Source: Euryarchaeota archaeon UBA105
GTDB lineage: Archaea > Thermoplasmatota > Poseidoniia > Poseidoniales > Thalassarchaeaceae
Assembly: GCA_002496905.1 (NCBI GenBank)
Contig: DALV01000095.1
Coordinates: 1 to 5,667, forward strand
Direction of reading: 5' to 3'
Length of the DNA stretch: 5,667 bases
Made by a program: the position numbers and the translations under genes. Below are positions 4,542 through 5,667 of this stretch, one piece after another; within the stretch, counting starts at the first letter, position 1; each line of letters starts with the position of its first letter. Under the pieces are notes generated by a model that was not told where the DNA came from, made no database searches, and saw nothing but the letters and a program-made list of their open reading frames with translations.

Positions 4542-5667
4542 TCAACGGGCGAAGGAATAGCGCTCGTGTGATATCTCGAATAATTCTCCGCCTTGCAACA
4601 TTCTCGAAAGTACCTCCTCAACTTGGTATTCGTTTACACCACGCGTTTCGCTACGATTGAGAATCTCAGTTAATTCTGCAACGCCCTTATCGCTGCACAA
4701 ATCTCGGATTATCGACCTCACAGCATTGCCTGCATTTCTTTGACTAACTGATACACCGGATGCTAATTCTGACTCGTCTTCAATTCCGGCTTCTTCTCGC
4801 CAGTGTCTGAATATTGCTAGCGCCATTTTTGCATCATCCGCGCTGGCAACTTCTCGGAGATGCATTCTAGCATGAGCCTCTGTCAAGCGAATTAGGGCCT
4901 CCAAGGCTCGAGGGGTGATCGGAATTACATCTGCCTCTGTGTATTGCTGTTGATCTCGCCCGAAAGATTGCCTCTCGTTTGTATAGTACTCTAGAATCAA
5001 TGCCTTTGCATCGTCGCTTAAGTCTGGATTGACATTTCTCTTTGCGTAAGCGATGTATTTTCTGAGGAACTCTACAGTAAGATGTTCAGAACCATCAACT
5101 CCAGTCCCGAAAATCTCTCCTTCCTCTGTTTCTCTAAGGTCAAACTCCATGGCTTCGTCCAACTTGGTCTCACTTACTCCCTGAGTTCTAACCTCCAGAA
5201 TATGTCTAGCTATTCTCTCATCATCGTCGACTCGTACCTCGTCACGCAACATCCAGATAATATCGAATCTCGATGCAAGAGGTGGTGGTAAGCCTGTTTC
5301 ATTGAATGAGTGCATGACGCTCTCATTCGCTCCTCGCTTAGTGAATCTGCCTTCTTTCGGGTTGGCGGCTGCAAGAACTGCACAGCGAGTGTTGAGGGTA
5401 GCCTTCACACCGCCCTTTGATACATCCAAGCGCTGTTGTTCCATGGCTGGGTGCATGGTTCGTCTATCTTCTTCACTGATTTTATCGAACTCGTCAATAG
5501 CAGCCATTCCTCTGTCAGAAAGTGGCAAAATTCCAGCTTCTAATGCGAATCTACCGCCACCACCGAAATCATCCCTAACTGCTGCTGCAGTAAGTCCAGC
5601 ACCAGAAACACCACCACCAGTGGCGAACATTCCTCGTGGAGAGAGTTTTGACATGTAATTGAGAAGT
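4542..5667 (-). CDS. mcm: MCM replicative DNA helicase, C-terminal part (5' end cut by the window)
   Basis: The hexameric MCM ring unwinds DNA at the archaeal replication fork using ATP. Only the C-terminal 374 residues are visible; reading runs off the right edge just after where the Walker A loop should be. Counted from the Met codon at 5654, which is internal and not the start, the features are SKLSPRGMFATGGGVSGAGLT (2-22), the usual segment after Walker A; LEAGILPLSDRGMAAIDEFDK with the Walker B IDEFDK (53-58); HPAMEQQRLDVSKGG (68-82), the pre-sensor-1 hairpin region; sensor 1 in AAANP (95-99); the arginine finger SRFD (128-131); sensor 2 in TPRALEALIRLTEAHARM (247-264); and a C-terminal winged helix (about 303-370). 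All catalytic residues in view are intact. No intein interrupts the visible part. The gene stops 4 bases before gatE, so the two are probably co-transcribed. The promoter is outside the window. Confidence 0.97.
   Translation of the reverse strand, partial: LLNYMSKLSPRGMFATGGGVSGAGLTAAAVRDDFGGGGRFALEAGILPLSDRGMAAIDEFDKISEEDRRTMHPAMEQQRLDVSKGGVKATLNTRCAVLAAANPKEGRFTKRGANESVMHSFNETGLPPPLASRFDIIWMLRDEVRVDDDERIARHILEVRTQGVSETKLDEAMEFDLRETEEGEIFGTGVDGSEHLTVEFLRKYIAYAKRNVNPDLSDDAKALILEYYTNERQSFGRDQQQYTEADVIPITPRALEALIRLTEAHARMHLREVASADDAKMALAIFRHWREEAGIEDESELASGVSVSQRNAGNAVRSIIRDLCSDKGVAELTEILNRSETRGVNEYQVEEVLSRMLQGGELFEISHERYSFAR

Noticed and set aside
4538..4621. N-terminal extension of GatE from the TTG at 4621
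   Set aside because: It overlaps the mcm winged-helix coding region by 80 bases, and its residues are an out-of-frame reading of mcm; the ATG at 4537 just after the mcm stop is more natural.
5082..5658. Plus-strand open frames opposite mcm
   Set aside because: They are antisense to conserved MCM motifs, with low-complexity composition typical of shadow frames.
5481..5667. Possible intein in MCM
   Set aside because: Archaeal mcm genes often carry inteins near the AAA+ motifs, but the visible motifs from the post-Walker A segment through sensor 2 are continuous, so none is present here. The Walker A site itself is outside the window.

Overview
The window looks like a chromosomal segment of an uncultured euryarchaeon, most likely of the marine Poseidoniales (Marine Group II) or a related Thermoplasmatota lineage. 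The archaeal assignment rests on three informational genes: an MCM replicative helicase, a GatE-type amidotransferase subunit (GatE is found only in archaea) and a Pth2-type peptidyl-tRNA hydrolase. Moderate GC, acidic proteins and Shine-Dalgarno-led starts fit that group, but the narrower placement is inference.

Layout. A short plus-strand gene (44-658) encodes a small, methionine-rich, very acidic membrane protein that I read as a divergent aquaporin/MIP-fold protein whose two pore motifs are both broken. It is followed by a roughly 130-base convergent spacer with two strong hairpins; the second looks like a terminator for that gene. Everything from 789 to the right edge is on the minus strand. 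In transcription order it holds mcm (its 5' part lies outside the window), gatE (4 bases downstream of mcm), a DUF4430 lipoprotein, an ECF-transporter S-component-like membrane protein, and pth2 (overlapping the end of the S component).

How the genes may work together. The mcm, gatE and pth2 genes are housekeeping: DNA unwinding, tRNA-dependent Gln-tRNA formation, and rescue of peptidyl-tRNA. Between gatE and pth2 sits an AT-richer two-gene cassette that pairs a secreted, membrane-anchored protein carrying the transcobalamin-type DUF4430 domain with an S component whose sequence resembles the cobalamin (CbrT-like) group. This is a plausible archaeal vitamin B12 or corrinoid capture-and-uptake pair, with no EcfA/EcfT energising module in view.

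The two points most worth follow-up are this cassette and the MIP-like protein. In the latter the first NPA reads LPM, and the second NPA plus the selectivity-filter arginine read MATE, so it is unlikely to be an ordinary water or glycerol channel. No RNA gene, insertion sequence, CRISPR array or intein was seen.
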